From Chloroflexota bacterium (GTDB lineage: Bacteria > Chloroflexota > Dormibacteria > Dormibacterales > Dormibacteraceae): 5,502 nt of DNA. The stretch lies in NCBI GenBank assembly GCA_005880175.1, contig VBJR01000132.1:1-5502 (forward strand), given 5' to 3'. Below the pieces are notes generated by a model. It did not search any database and was not told where the DNA came from. It saw nothing but the letters and a program-made list of their open reading frames with translations. Both the position numbers and the translations under genes were made by a program. Below are positions 1 through 5,502 of the stretch, one piece after another. Position 1 is the stretch's first letter, and each line of letters opens with the position of its first letter.

Positions 1-200
1 ACCACCGCCGCCCGGTGCTCGAACTGGGCACGGCCGGCCAGGGTGTGGCCGACGTCCAGCGGCTCCAGCCCGGGGTGCGCGGCAAGGTGGATGCGCAGGC
101 GCTCGGCCTGCGCCCGCAGCCCCGCCTCGTCCTTGGCCGAGAGCAGCACCGGCACCGGCCGCCTCGGCTCGGTCGCGGCCGGCTCCGGCTCGGCCGGCGC
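1..200 (-). other. KS-AT linker, cut at window edge
   Basis: After the KS comes a Pro/Glu/Ala-rich stretch, then [20 protein letters not shown] and [19 protein letters not shown]. This is the usual linker fold that joins KS to AT. The AT itself would begin just beyond base 1. Confidence 0.88.
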
Positions 201-1568
201 CTCCTCGAGGATCACGTGGGCGTTCGTGCCGCTGATGCCGAACGACGACACGCCGGCCCGCCGCGGGCGCTCCGACGCCGGCCACTCGCTCGCCTCCGTC
301 AGCAGCTCGACCTGGCCCGACTCCCAGTCCACGTGCGGCGAGGGCGCATCCACGTGCAGCGTCCGCGGCAGCACCCCGTGCCGCATCGCCTGCACCATCT
401 TGATCACTCCCGCCACTCCCGCCGCCGCCGACGTGTGGCCGATGTTCGACTTGATCGAGCCCAGCCGCAGCGGGCCGTCCGTCCGCTCCCTCCCGTACGT
501 CGCCAGCAGCGCCTGCGCCTCGATCGGGTCCCCCAGCCTCGTCCCCGTCCCGTGCCCCTCCACCGCGTCCACGTCCGCCGCACCCAGCCCCGCGTTCGCC
601 AGCGCCTGCCGGATCACCCGTTCCTGCGAGGGGCCGTTGGGCGCCGTCAGGCCGTTGCTGGCGCCGTCCTGGTTGACCGCGCTCCCGCGCACCACCGCCA
701 GCACCCGGTGACCGTTCCTCCTCGCCTCCGACAGCCGCTCCAGCACCAGCAGGCCCAGCCCGTCCGAGAACCCCGTCCCGTCGGCCGAGGCCGCGTAGGC
801 CTTGCAGCGGCCGTCCGGGGCCAGGCCCCGCTGGCGGCTGAACTCCACCAGCAGGAACGGGCCGGCGAGCACGGTCACGCCGCCCACGAGGGCCAGCGAG
901 CAGTCGCCCGAGCGCAGCGCCTGGGAGGCCAGGTGGAGGGCCACCAGCGACGACGAGCAGGCCGTGTCCACCGTCACCGCCGGCCCCTCCAGGCCCAGGC
1001 TGTACGCGACCCGGCCGGAGACGACGCTGGACTCCGTCCCGGCCAGCCGGAAGCCCTCCAGCTCGGGGGCCGGCGACTCGCCGTAGTCGGAGGAGACGGC
1101 GCCGCAGAACACGCCGGTGTCGGAGCCGCGCAGCGAGGTCGGGTCGATGCCCGCGTCCTCGAACGCCTCCCACGCCGCCTCCAGCACCAGCCGCTGGACC
1201 GGGTCCATCGCCAGCGCCTCGCGCGGGCTGATCCCGAAGAACCCCGCGTCGAAGTCGCCCACGCCGGCCACGAACCCGCCGGCCCGCGCGTACGTGGTGC
1301 CGGGCCGGTCCGGGTCGGGATCGTACAGACGGGCCAGGTCCCAACCCCGGTCGGCCGGCAGCTCCGACATCGCGTCCCGGCCGTCCGCCACCAGCTCCCA
1401 CAGCTCGGCCGGCGACGTCACCCCGCCCGGGTACCGGCAGCTCATCCCCACGATCGCGACCGGCTCCGTGGCCTGGGCCAGGAGCCGCTGGTTCTGCTCG
1501 CGGAGGCGCTGGGTCTCCTTGAGCGACTTCCGGAGGGCTTCGACGAGGCTGGTCTGGTCGGCCGCCAC
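1..1568 (-). CDS. Next modular type I PKS protein, N-terminal docking domain and complete KS, cut at left edge
   Basis: This is the first 522 residues of the following PKS protein, which would accept the chain from the upstream ACP and condense it with the next extender unit. The start is the GTG at 1568-1566, giving [16 protein letters not shown]. This places a complete docking helix ahead of the KS, and no longer N-terminus fits, because the upstream stop codon ends only two bases before. Residues 1-34 are the docking coiled coil. Residues 35 to about 456 are the KS, starting at [15 protein letters not shown]. Its triad is Cys204 in TACSSSL, His339 in VEGHGTGT and His378 in KSNIGHT. The spacings of 135 and 174 residues fit an elongating KS. 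The Cys makes it an extension KS and not a KSQ loading domain. The KS-AT linker follows, and the frame is still open at base 1, just before the AT. Extender specificity and later domains lie outside the window. Confidence 0.95.
   Translation of the reverse strand, partial: MAADQTSLVEALRKSLKETQRLREQNQRLLAQATEPVAIVGMSCRYPGGVTSPAELWELVADGRDAMSELPADRGWDLARLYDPDPDRPGTTYARAGGFVAGVGDFDAGFFGISPREALAMDPVQRLVLEAAWEAFEDAGIDPTSLRGSDTGVFCGAVSSDYGESPAPELEGFRLAGTESSVVSGRVAYSLGLEGPAVTVDTACSSSLVALHLASQALRSGDCSLALVGGVTVLAGPFLLVEFSRQRGLAPDGRCKAYAASADGTGFSDGLGLLVLERLSEARRNGHRVLAVVRGSAVNQDGASNGLTAPNGPSQERVIRQALANAGLGAADVDAVEGHGTGTRLGDPIEAQALLATYGRERTDGPLRLGSIKSNIGHTSAAAGVAGVIKMVQAMRHGVLPRTLHVDAPSPHVDWESGQVELLTEASEWPASERPRRAGVSSFGISGTNAHVILEEAPAEPEPAATEPRRPVPVLLSAKDEAGLRAQAERLRIHLAAHPGLEPLDVGHTLAGRAQFEHRAAV
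201..1466 (-). other. Ketosynthase (KS) domain, complete, predicted active
   Basis: The domain runs from [15 protein letters not shown] to [17 protein letters not shown]. The active-site Cys is at 959-957, the two catalytic His at 554-552 and 437-435, and the conserved Lys of KSNIGHT at 452-450. Small departures from the usual consensus are MDPVQRL for MDPQQRL and VEGHGTGT for VEAHGTGT. Neither removes a catalytic residue. The second half, about 785-300, has a distinct G-ending codon style. Confidence 0.95.
300..785 (-). other. Tract of distinct codon use (second half of KS)
   Basis: Between about 785 and 300 I count 21 alanine codons, of which 20 are GCG and one GCC. AGG arginine and GGG glycine codons are also frequent. 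The KS before 785 and the linker after 300 mix GCC and GCG. The style resembles that of the AT tract at the other end of the window. Confidence 0.5.
1467..1568 (-). other. N-terminal docking coiled coil of the second PKS protein
   Basis: Residues 1-34 include [20 protein letters not shown] and end in [10 protein letters not shown]. They form a charged, Leu-spaced helix directly before the KS, as in the N-terminal docking domains that pair with class 1a C-terminal domains. Its position immediately after the upstream docking domain supports consecutive use of the two proteins. Confidence 0.88.
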
Positions 1569-1585
1569 GGTCAGGCCACGCCCTC
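1566..1585 (-). promoter_or_regulatory. Translational coupling site: weak Shine-Dalgarno, TGA, 2-base gap, GTG start
   Basis: The upstream gene's TGA (1573-1571) is followed by CC and the GTG start (1568-1566) of the next gene. A GAGGG at 1585-1581 is the best Shine-Dalgarno candidate. It sits about 12 bases before the GTG, which is longer than ideal. The tight spacing suggests the second protein is made by ribosomes finishing the first, which would keep the two docking partners in balance. If the frameshift is real, ribosomes would stop earlier, at 1887-1885, which could lower translation of the next gene. Confidence 0.55.
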
Positions 1586-1797
1586 GTGGGTCAGGCGGAT
1601 CAGCGCCTCGGCGTCCATCTGGTCGATCGCGGCGACCGCGGCCGGCGCGCCGTCGTCCGGGTCGCTCCGCGCCAGCTCGACCAGCATGTCGAGCAGGCCG
1701 GACCGGCGCAGGCGGCCGATCGGGATCGACGCCAGCAGGTCGCGGATCTCGTCCTCCTCCGACGACCGGCGGCCGTTGGCGAACGCGTCGGGCACGG
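1574..1797 (-). other. C-terminal docking domain (class 1a-like)
   Basis: After the ACP comes a Glu/Asp-rich start ([11 protein letters not shown]), then helices with [13 protein letters not shown], and finally [12 protein letters not shown] just before the stop. This pattern of a dimerising helix pair followed by an ID.MD..ALI terminal helix is typical of class 1a docking domains at the ends of actinobacterial PKS proteins. Its expected partner is the coiled coil at the start of the next protein. Confidence 0.82.
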
Positions 1798-2026
1798 CGA
1801 GCGGGACCAGGTGGCGCGCGACGGCGGCCGGCGTCGGGTGGTCGAACACGAGCGTGGCGGGCAGGCGCAGGCCCGTCGCCTGCGTCAGCCGGTTGCGCAG
1901 CTCGACCGCGGCCAGCGAGTCGAACCCGAGCTCCTTGAACGCGCGGTGGGGGTCCACGGCGGCCGCCGACGCGTGCCCCAGCACGGCCGCCACCTGCGCC
2001 CGCACCAGATCCTCCGCCACCCGCTC
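1798..2026 (-). other. Acyl carrier protein (ACP) domain
   Basis: This domain carries the growing chain on a phosphopantetheine arm. It runs from [18 protein letters not shown] through the arm site [12 protein letters not shown], with the modified Ser codon at 1918-1916, to [16 protein letters not shown]. The length and motifs are normal. It lies in the frame that ends at 1571, not in the frame of the KR upstream, so it is cut off from its module as the sequence stands. Confidence 0.93.
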
Positions 2027-5000
2027 CCACTCCGGGCGCGCGACTCCGGCCAGCCGCTCCGCCAGCGTCCCGCCGGCCCCCCGGGCCCGCCGCGCCGGCT
2101 CGCGGACCAGCCCACCGGCACCAGCAGCGCCTCGTCCGCCGCCCGGGCCCGGTCGAGCAGCTCCAGGCCCAGCCCGGTGGACAGCGCCCGCACGCCCGTC
2201 CGCTCGAGCCGGGCGAGCTGCGCCGCGTCCAGGTCGCCGGTCATCCCGGTCCGGTCGGCCCACAGGCCCCAGGCCAGCGAGGTCGCCGGCAGCCCCGCCG
2301 CCCGGCGGCGCGCCGCCAGCGCGTCCAGGGCCGCGTTCGCCGCCGCGTAGCTGCCCTGCCCGGGGTTGCCCATCAGCCCCGCCAGCGACGAGAACAGCAC
2401 GAACTCGGACAGCTCCAGCCGCGCCGTCAGCTCGTCCAGGTGCAGCGCCGCGGCCACCTTCGGCGCCATCACCCGCCCGACCCGCTCCGGCGTCAGCGAC
2501 TCGACCAGCCCGTCGTCGAGCACGCCGGCCGCGTGCACGACCGCCGTCAGCGGACGCTCCAGCGAGCCCAGCAGCCCGCGCACCTGCTCCCGGTCGGCCA
2601 CGTCGCACGCCACCGCCCGGGCGCACGCGCCCAGGCCCTCGAGCTCGGCCACCAGCTCCGCCGCGCCCTCGGCGGCCGGGCCCCGGCGGCTCACGAGCAG
2701 CAGGTGCCGGACGCCGTGCCGCTCCGCCAGGTGGCGCGCGACCTGGGCGCCCAGGCCGCCGGTGCCGCCGGTGACCAGCACCGTGCCCTCGGGGTCCGGC
2801 GGCGCCGGCACGGTCAGCACCAGCTTCCCGACGTTCCGGCCCTCGCGCAGGTGGCGGAACGCCTCGGCGCCGTGGCGCGCGTCCCAGCACCGGATCGGGC
2901 CGTGCCGGAGCGCCCCCGCCTCGAACAGCCGGACGACCTCGGCGAGCATCTCCTGGAGCCGCTCCGGCCCCGCCTCGAAGAGGTCGTACGACCGGTAGCA
3001 CACGCCCGGGTGCGCGCGCGCCACCGCCTCCGGGTCGCGGATGTCCGCCTTGCCCATCTCGACGAAGCGCCCGCCCCGGGGCAGCAGCTCCAGCGAGGCG
3101 TCCACGAACTGGCCGGCCAGCGCGTCCAGCACGACGTCCACGCCCTCGCCGTCCGTCACCTCCAGGAACCGCTCCCGGAACCCGAGGTCCCGCGACGACG
3201 CGATCCGGTCCTCGCCGACGCCCAGGCCGAGCACGGCTTCCCACTTCGCCGGGCTGGCCGTCGCGAACACGTCCGCCCCGAGGTGGCGGGCCAGCTGCAC
3301 CGCCGCCATCCCGACGCCGCCCGCCGCGGCGTGCACCAGCAGCCGCTCGCCGCGCCGCAGGCCGGCCAGGTGGACCAGGCCGTAGTAGGCGGTCAGGTAC
3401 GCCACCGGCACCGCCGCGCCCTCGGCGTACGTCCACCCGGCCGGCAGCCGCACGAGCAGCCGGCGGTCCGCCACGGCGACCGGGCCGAACGACTCGGGCA
3501 CCAGGCCCATCACCCGGTCCCCCGGGGCCAGGTCCGTGACGCCGGTGCCCGCCTCCAGCACCACGCCGGCCGCCTCGCTGCCCAGCGGCGCCTCGCCCGG
3601 GTAGAGGCCCAGCGCGATCAGCACGTCGCGGAAGTTGAGGCCCGCCGCCCGCACCCCCACGCGCACCTCGTTGACGCCCAGGGGCCGCCCGCCCGAGGCG
3701 GGCACGACGCACAGGTCCTCGAGCGAGCCCGGGCGCTCGATCGACAGCCGCCACGGGCCCGACCCCGGGCCCGCGCCCGCCGGGGCCAGGCGCGGCGCGA
3801 GCAGCCGGCCCCCGCGCACCGCCAGCTGCGGCTCGTCCAGGGCGGCCAGCGCCGCCCAGTCGGGCTCGTCGCCGCCGTCGCCCAGGTCCACCAGCGCGAA
3901 CCGGCCCGGGTGCTCCGACTGCGCGCTGCGGACCAGGCCCCAGACCGCCGCCACCGCCACGTCCGGCACCTCGCCGCCGACGGCCACCGCGCCCCGCGTC
4001 ACCAGCACCAGCCGCGAGCCGGCCAGGCGCTCGCTGGCCAGCCACCGCTGCAGCAGCTCCAGGGTCCGCACCACGGTCGCGCGCGGCCCGTCGGGCGAGG
4101 CCTCGATCGCGGCCATGACCACGTCCGGGACGACGTCCGGCACGTCCGCGAGCGCCTCCATCTCGCCCAGCCACGCCACCCGGGCCGACCCGGCGCCGGG
4201 CTCGACCGCCACCCACTCGACCCGGTACAGCGATTCGCTCGCCGGCCGCGCGCCGCCCAGCTGGGCCGGGTCCACGGGGCGCAGCGCCAGGCGCTCGACG
4301 CTGGCCACCGGCCGGCCGTCCTCGCCGCCGATCTCGACCCGCAGCCCCGACTCCTCGGCCGGGCGGATCCGGACTCGGGCTCGCGACCCGGCCGCCGGGC
4401 CGACCCGCACGCCGGACCACGAGAACGGCAGCTCCGCCGGCGACCCGGCCGCCTTCGCGACCAGCCCGGCGTGCAGCGCGGCGTCGAGCAGCGCCGGATG
4501 GATCACGAACCCGTCGCCCGCGGCCTCGTCCGGCAGCGCCACCTCGGCGAAGACCTCGTCGCCGTGGCGCCACGCCGCCCGCAGGCCCTGGAAGGCCGGA
4601 CCGTAGTCGTAGCCGAGGTCGGCCAGCCGCGCGTAGAGGTCCCCCACCGCCACGGGCTCGGCCCCGACGGGCGGCCACGGAGCCGGCGGCACGGCCGCCG
4701 GCCCCGCGTCCGCCATCAGCACCCCTCGCGCGTGGCACCGCGCCTCGCCGGCGGCCGCCCGCGAGTACACTGCGACGGCGCGGCGGCCATCGTCGTCCGG
4801 CACGCCCACCGTCACCTGCAGCTGCACGCCGCCGGTCTCCGGCAGCGGCAGCGGCGCCTCGAGCACCAGCTCCTCGAGGGCGGGGGTGCCGGCGTGCCGG
4901 CCCGCCGCCAGCGCCAGCTCCACCAGCGCCGCTCCCGGCACGATCACCGTCCCCAGCACCCCGTGGTCAGCCGTCCACGGCTGCCCCTCGCGCGACAGCC

Positions 5001-5502
5001 GCCCGCTGCACACCCACTCGTCCCGGTCGCCCACCTGCACCGCCGCCGCCAGCACCGCGTGCTCCAGCCGCACCAACCCCGCCGCCGCCAGGTCCCCCAC
5101 TCCGCCGCCAGACCCCACCCAGTACCGCTCGCGCTGGAACGCGTACGTCGGCAGCTCCACCCGACGCCCTCCGCTCCCCGCGTAGTACCCGCCCCAGTCC
5201 ACACCCACTCCCGCCACGTGCGCCTCCGCCAGCGACCTCGCCCAACGTCCCAGACCACCCTCGTCGCGACGCAGCGTCCCCACCACCGACACCCGCTCCC
5301 CCGCCCCCTGCTCCTCCACCGTCTCCTCCACCGCCATCAACAGCACCGGGTGCGGCGACACCTCCACGAAGCAGCTCGCTCCGTCCTCCACCAGCGCTCG
5401 CACCGCTCCCGCGAACCCCACACGACCCCGCAGGTTCCGATACCAGTACCCCCCGTCCAGCTCCCCCCTCTCCACGTACCCGCCCCCCGCCGTCGAGTAG
5501 AA
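1885..5502 (-). CDS. Type I modular PKS, fully reducing module AT(partial)-DH-ER-KR; right edge cut, 3' end frameshifted
   Basis: This is the back part of a modular PKS protein that extends and fully reduces a thioester-bound polyketide chain in the cytoplasm. The frame is already open at base 5502, so the true start lies outside the window; the GTG at 5475 is an internal Val codon. Domains in order are the AT C-terminus, DH ([10 protein letters not shown] and [10 protein letters not shown]), the structural KR half, ER ([15 protein letters not shown] and GGVGMA) and KR ([23 protein letters not shown]). Homology holds down to the residues ALLVPV, whose final Val codon is 2115-2113. After that this frame reads about 75 unrelated Arg/Gly/Ser/Trp-rich residues to a TGA at 1887-1885. 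The genuine continuation, ACP plus docking domain, lies in another frame down to 1571. As read here the protein has no ACP. The domain assignment is very secure. Whether the frameshift is biological or an artefact cannot be decided from the window. Confidence 0.95.
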   Translation of the reverse strand, partial: FYSTAGGGYVERGELDGGYWYRNLRGRVGFAGAVRALVEDGASCFVEVSPHPVLLMAVEETVEEQGAGERVSVVGTLRRDEGGLGRWARSLAEAHVAGVGVDWGGYYAGSGGRRVELPTYAFQRERYWVGSGGGVGDLAAAGLVRLEHAVLAAAVQVGDRDEWVCSGRLSREGQPWTADHGVLGTVIVPGAALVELALAAGRHAGTPALEELVLEAPLPLPETGGVQLQVTVGVPDDDGRRAVAVYSRAAAGEARCHARGVLMADAGPAAVPPAPWPPVGAEPVAVGDLYARLADLGYDYGPAFQGLRAAWRHGDEVFAEVALPDEAAGDGFVIHPALLDAALHAGLVAKAAGSPAELPFSWSGVRVGPAAGSRARVRIRPAEESGLRVEIGGEDGRPVASVERLALRPVDPAQLGGARPASESLYRVEWVAVEPGAGSARVAWLGEMEALADVPDVVPDVVMAAIEASPDGPRATVVRTLELLQRWLASERLAGSRLVLVTRGAVAVGGEVPDVAVAAVWGLVRSAQSEHPGRFALVDLGDGGDEPDWAALAALDEPQLAVRGGRLLAPRLAPAGAGPGSGPWRLSIERPGSLEDLCVVPASGGRPLGVNEVRVGVRAAGLNFRDVLIALGLYPGEAPLGSEAAGVVLEAGTGVTDLAPGDRVMGLVPESFGPVAVADRRLLVRLPAGWTYAEGAAVPVAYLTAYYGLVHLAGLRRGERLLVHAAAGGVGMAAVQLARHLGADVFATASPAKWEAVLGLGVGEDRIASSRDLGFRERFLEVTDGEGVDVVLDALAGQFVDASLELLPRGGRFVEMGKADIRDPEAVARAHPGVCYRSYDLFEAGPERLQEMLAEVVRLFEAGALRHGPIRCWDARHGAEAFRHLREGRNVGKLVLTVPAPPDPEGTVLVTGGTGGLGAQVARHLAERHGVRHLLLVSRRGPAAEGAAELVAELEGLGACARAVACDVADREQVRGLLGSLERPLTAVVHAAGVLDDGLVESLTPERVGRVMAPKVAAALHLDELTARLELSEFVLFSSLAGLMGNPGQGSYAAANAALDALAARRRAAGLPATSLAWGLWADRTGMTGDLDAAQLARLERTGVRALSTGLGLELLDRARAADEALLVPVGWSASRRGGPGGPAGRWRSGWPESRARSGSGWRRIWCGRRWRPCWGTRRRPPWTPTARSRSSGSTRWPRSSCATG
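2105..2118 (-). other. Frame break and probable deletion point between KR and ACP
   Basis: Reading right to left, the upstream frame is homologous up to the Val codon GTG at 2115-2113. The downstream frame is homologous from the CTG codon at 2110-2108 (LVREPARR). The two frames differ by one base modulo three. Most actinobacterial modules carry some 20-25 residues between the equivalents of VPV and LVR.PARR, and these are absent here. A deletion of about 65-70 bases not divisible by three would explain both facts. Confidence 0.85.
2113..2787 (-). other. Catalytic ketoreductase (KR) domain, B-type, predicted active
   Basis: This domain reduces the beta-keto group with NADPH. The Rossmann motif TGGTGGLG is at 2772-2749. 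The catalytic set is Lys 2460-2458 (MAPKV), Ser 2388-2386 (FSSLAG), Tyr 2349-2347 and Asn 2337-2335 (SYAAAN). The Lys-Ser and Ser-Tyr spacings of 24 and 13 residues match known KRs. LDD at 2520-2512 marks a B-type KR, and the absence of Pro two residues after the catalytic Tyr favours B1. The hydroxyl would be lost to the DH. The domain's C-terminal end meets the frame break directly after ALLVPV. Confidence 0.93.
2806..3759 (-). other. Enoylreductase (ER) domain, predicted active, Tyr-type
   Basis: This is an MDR-family domain that reduces the alpha-beta double bond with NADPH. It runs from [11 protein letters not shown] to GKLVLTVP. The signature [15 protein letters not shown] is intact, and the nucleotide-binding GGVGMA lies at about 3321-3304. 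The Tyr at 3603-3601 is about the 53rd residue of the domain, which matches the Tyr reported to direct a 2S alpha-methyl group (Val at that site gives 2R). This matters only if the unseen AT loads methylmalonate. Confidence 0.93.
3781..4233 (-). other. Structural (non-catalytic) half of the ketoreductase
   Basis: In fully reducing modules the KR is split, with its structural half lying between DH and ER. This one starts at [10 protein letters not shown] and includes [25 protein letters not shown] and PQLAVRGG. It has no nucleotide-binding motif, as expected for this half. At about 150 residues it looks a little compact; the segment [10 protein letters not shown] is encoded by a short imperfect repeat of acgtccg on the plus strand around 4120-4150. 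Confidence 0.85.
4276..5058 (-). other. Dehydratase (DH) domain, predicted active
   Basis: This domain removes water from the beta-hydroxyacyl-ACP to give an enoyl-ACP. The catalytic His is at 4965-4963 in the HxxxGxxxxP motif ([10 protein letters not shown]). The catalytic Asp is at 4485-4483 in [10 protein letters not shown]. They are 160 residues apart, as expected for the double hot-dog fold. The YGPAFQGL motif (Tyr codon at 4605) and LPFSW are also present. All signature residues are intact. A codon-use change falls inside the domain near 4894, after the catalytic His. Confidence 0.93.
4894..5502 (-). other. Tract of distinct codon use (AT end to first part of DH)
   Basis: Between 5502 and 4894 I count 26 alanine codons: 25 GCG, one GCT and no GCC. 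The first GCC is at 4893, after which GCC and GCG are mixed. Rarer codons such as GGA, CGT, AGG, TTG and TCT also cluster here. The change lies within the DH, which suggests a recombination boundary. Confidence 0.55.
5119..5502 (-). other. AT domain, C-terminal end, with post-AT linker
   Basis: The conserved AT tail is visible as [10 protein letters not shown], then [10 protein letters not shown] and [11 protein letters not shown]. The post-AT linker [12 protein letters not shown] follows (about 5154-5119). The active-site Ser motif and the motifs that separate malonyl from methylmalonyl specificity lie beyond the right edge, so the extender unit cannot be predicted. Alanine is coded almost only by GCG here, unlike most of the gene. 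Confidence 0.92.

Larger units (their letters stand above)
1571..2110 (-). pseudogene. Displaced 3' end of the same PKS gene: ACP plus C-terminal docking domain
   Basis: This stretch continues the upstream PKS gene in a different frame. It begins at the CTG codon 2110-2108 with [11 protein letters not shown], which matches the usual linker between KR and ACP. An ACP follows, with the phosphopantetheine site [12 protein letters not shown], then a C-terminal docking domain and a TGA at 1573-1571. The frame is clean and shows normal PKS codon use to the end, so the break is either recent or a sequence or assembly error. If read as one gene with the upstream part, the full span is 1571-5502. Alternatively, a free ACP-docking protein could arise by internal initiation, for example from a GTG at 2020, but nothing beyond chance G-rich sequence supports that. 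I label it a pseudogene fragment because it has no start of its own that I trust. Confidence 0.85.

Noticed and set aside
2077..2082. C6 run as the site of a one-base sequencing error causing the frameshift
   Set aside because: The downstream frame is already recognisable at 2110 (LVREPARR), before the run in the direction of translation, so the frame change must lie upstream of it, at about 2110-2115.
2105..2118. Programmed ribosomal frameshift at the KR-ACP junction
   Set aside because: I see no slippery heptamer at GTGGGCTGG, no conserved precedent in modular PKS genes, and the missing linker segment points to a deletion.
15..2774. A 919-residue open frame on the plus strand
   Set aside because: It is opposite unmistakable KS, ACP and KR coding sequence. 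Its product is Arg/Pro/Ala-rich with no recognisable domain, as expected for a shadow frame in GC-rich DNA.
2113..4738. Minus-strand frame that overlaps the DH-ER-KR region and ends at 1571
   Set aside because: Upstream of 2110 this frame is low-complexity Arg/Gly/Ala sequence. Only its part from 2110 to 1571 is homologous to PKS (linker, ACP, docking).
5311..5331. Nine-base direct repeat ctcctccac separated by three bases
   Set aside because: It encodes VEE-T-VEE within the AT tail and is a short codon-level coincidence, with no sign of a regulatory or mobile repeat.
5473..5475. GTG at 5475 as the start of the first PKS gene
   Set aside because: The frame stays open to base 5502 and the preceding residues (FYSTAGGGY) match the AT domain, so this is an internal Val codon.

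Overview
The window lies inside a type I modular polyketide synthase (PKS) cluster. All genuine coding sequence is on the minus strand, so transcription runs right to left. The DNA is very GC-rich (clearly above 70% by eye). The proteins have the cis-AT, alpha-beta docking architecture typical of actinobacteria. I infer a high-GC actinobacterium and do not assign a genus. The plus-strand open frames are GC-driven shadows of the PKS genes.

Layout in transcription order: (1) 5502 to about 2113 is the back of a PKS protein, with the C-terminal end of an acyltransferase (AT), then dehydratase (DH), structural ketoreductase half, enoylreductase (ER) and catalytic ketoreductase (KR). (2) At about 2110-2115 the frame breaks. 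The remainder of the same protein, an acyl carrier protein (ACP) and a C-terminal docking domain, continues in another frame to a TGA at 1573-1571. The frame in use before the break runs out of frame to a TGA at 1887-1885. (3) Two bases after the TGA at 1573-1571, a GTG at 1568 starts the next PKS protein: an N-terminal docking coiled coil, a complete ketosynthase (KS) and the KS-AT linker, which leaves the window at base 1.

Working together, the first protein's last module would be fully reducing (KR, DH and ER all carry their key residues), giving a saturated methylene after extension. Its ACP would pass the chain through the docking pair to the KS of the next protein, with the two genes probably translationally coupled. 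As written, the frameshift separates the ACP from its module, so the line would be broken here. Either the gene is inactivated or the sequence or assembly has an error. The junction also appears to lack roughly 20 residues of the usual KR-ACP connecting segment, which suggests an out-of-frame deletion rather than a one-base slip.

Two tracts, about 4894-5502 (AT end and first part of DH) and about 300-785 (second half of KS), use almost only GCG for alanine. The rest of the genes mix GCG and GCC. This suggests a mosaic PKS shaped by recombination or gene conversion, or chimeric assembly of module repeats. Beyond this I see no new type of biological system, and no RNA gene, mobile element, CRISPR array, promoter or terminator.
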